From: an uncultured Collinsella sp.
GTDB taxonomy: Bacteria > Actinomycetota > Coriobacteriia > Coriobacteriales > Coriobacteriaceae
DNA: 15,614 bases
NCBI GenBank assembly: GCA_959604825.1
Contig: CAUHCN010000038.1
Span: forward strand, 1 to 15,614
Direction: 5' to 3'
A program made the translations under genes and the position numbers. The notes beneath the pieces are model-generated. The model had not been told where the DNA came from. It made no database searches and saw only the letters and a list, made by a program, of their open reading frames with translations. Every line of letters starts with the position of its first letter. Position 1 is the first letter of the stretch. Of the stretch, positions 15,023 to 15,614 are shown in pieces.

Positions 15023-15490
15023 ATGGACGACCAAAACCAGAACAAAATGTTTATGCCGACGCAGGGGGAAGATACTTCCACGCAGCCGCCACGGTTCCAT
15101 CGCCCCCACATCTCGCAAGAGCCCATTAATGATCCTGAGCCCGAGTATGTGACGAGAAATCGATATCAAACACTCGAGGATGCCCAAACGGGACGTAAAC
15201 ATATGGGCGTGGCCTCGGGAGACCCTGTATATCTGAAAGACGCACCATTATCTAAAAACAGCGCAGCTAGTGAGGAGCCACTGAAAGCATCCGCCGCCAA
15301 TCAACATAGAGGTCCTCGACCAAAGCAAACCTTGACGCATTCGGCTCGCTATCTCGAAACGCCAAAACAGGGAAAATCAATCTTCGTTTCGTCAAGTAAA
15401 CGACGCAAGCAGCATCGACTGACAATCCTGCTTTTGATCATTGTGGCCATAGCAGTTGCCCTTGTTATTCGATTTATTGTCTTAAAATAA
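15023..15490 (+). CDS. Hypothetical protein with C-terminal membrane anchor
   Basis: I do not recognise this 155-residue protein. Residues 1-125 are hydrophilic, rich in Gln, Pro, Ser and charged residues and probably largely disordered. A basic cluster SSSKRRKQHR (123-132) precedes one hydrophobic segment, TILLLIIVAIAVALVIRFIV (134-153), two residues from the end. By the positive-inside rule the long N-terminal part faces the cytoplasm, giving a tail-anchored topology. There is no signal peptide and no catalytic motif. The ATG at 15023 follows AAAGGG at about 4 bases, and the stop is TAA. Base composition is more AT-rich than the neighbouring genes. It is divergent from hsp20 and stands alone, so context does not reveal a function. 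Confidence 0.75.
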   Translation: MDDQNQNKMFMPTQGEDTSTQPPRFHRPHISQEPINDPEPEYVTRNRYQTLEDAQTGRKHMGVASGDPVYLKDAPLSKNSAASEEPLKASAANQHRGPRPKQTLTHSARYLETPKQGKSIFVSSSKRRKQHRLTILLLIIVAIAVALVIRFIVLK

Positions 15491-15555
15491 AAGTTCATTA
15501 CCCATAAGCCCAACCGGGTTACAGGTGAACTGCAACGACATTGTGAAGCGTAAAC

Positions 15556-15592
15556 GCAAAAAAAGGGGGAGGCCGCGTGGCCTCCCCCTTCT
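15556..15592 (-). terminator. Terminator of a minus-strand gene beyond the right edge
   Basis: A perfect 12-bp stem, AAGGGGGAGGCC (15563-15574) with GGCCTCCCCCTT (15579-15590), has a GCGT loop. On the minus strand it is followed by a run of seven T residues. It therefore mainly ends a minus-strand transcript entering from the right, and may also stop the plus-strand gene ending at 15490. Confidence 0.85.
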
Positions 15593-15614
15593 CAGTTCGA
15601 TGACGGCTCGGTGC

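Noticed and set aside
15491..15540. Hairpin AGTTCA/TGAACT (15492-15497 and 15526-15531) as a terminator of the 155-aa gene
   Set aside because: The stem is only 6 bp with a long loop and no T run; the strong hairpin at 15563-15590 is a better candidate.
1..15614. CRISPR array, tRNA/rRNA genes, prophage or toxin-antitoxin genes
   Set aside because: No regularly spaced direct repeats, no cloverleaf or rRNA signature and no phage, transposase or toxin-like proteins were seen on either strand.

Overview
The window looks like chromosomal housekeeping DNA from a GC-rich Gram-positive bacterium. The order tilS-hpt-ftsH, a twin-arginine lipoprotein signal on the ABC binding protein, an EF-G paralogue and strong AGGAGG-type ribosome binding sites together suggest Coriobacteriia, probably Collinsella or a relative. 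That taxonomic guess is inference from protein style and gene order, not from a search. I see no phage, plasmid, CRISPR, tRNA or rRNA sequence and no transposase gene.

Layout from left to right. Positions 1-125 hold the end of something outside the window and a strong hairpin terminator. An EF-G-like translational GTPase with degenerate nucleotide-binding motifs lies on the minus strand (126-2201). A minus-strand operon follows for a polar amino-acid ABC transporter: binding lipoprotein, then permease, then ATPase, with overlapping junctions (2512-4770). The 338-base divergent gap 4771-5108 contains this operon's promoter, candidate operators, and a 139-base nested inverted repeat. On the plus strand is a 23S rRNA uracil-5-methyltransferase (5109-6557). 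It converges on a minus-strand PHP-domain phosphoesterase (6636-7457), which lies downstream of a PLP aminotransferase (7623-8807). A 62-base perfect palindrome with a GAAA loop separates the aminotransferase from ftsH.

The block ftsH, hpt, tilS (8997-13374, minus strand, transcribed tilS to hpt to ftsH) joins tRNA(Ile) lysidine synthesis, purine salvage and membrane protein quality control. A YycJ/WalJ-type metallo-beta-lactamase-fold protein is divergent from tilS (13423-14232). It converges on an Hsp20 small heat-shock protein (14315-14746, minus). The last gene (15023-15490, plus) encodes an unrecognised 155-residue protein with one C-terminal membrane segment. The terminator at the right edge points to a minus-strand gene just outside.

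No clear new multi-gene system is present. The most interesting signals are non-coding. First, a 20-base palindrome with the same 7-6-7 architecture occurs at the promoters of both the ABC transporter and the aminotransferase, with one half-site abutting the -10 box in each, suggesting a small amino-acid regulon. Second, there are two long intergenic inverted-repeat elements. Third, the hexamer TACAAT recurs at -10 distance before five genes. Among proteins, the EF-G paralogue with altered G3 and G4 motifs and the uncharacterised membrane-anchored protein deserve a look.
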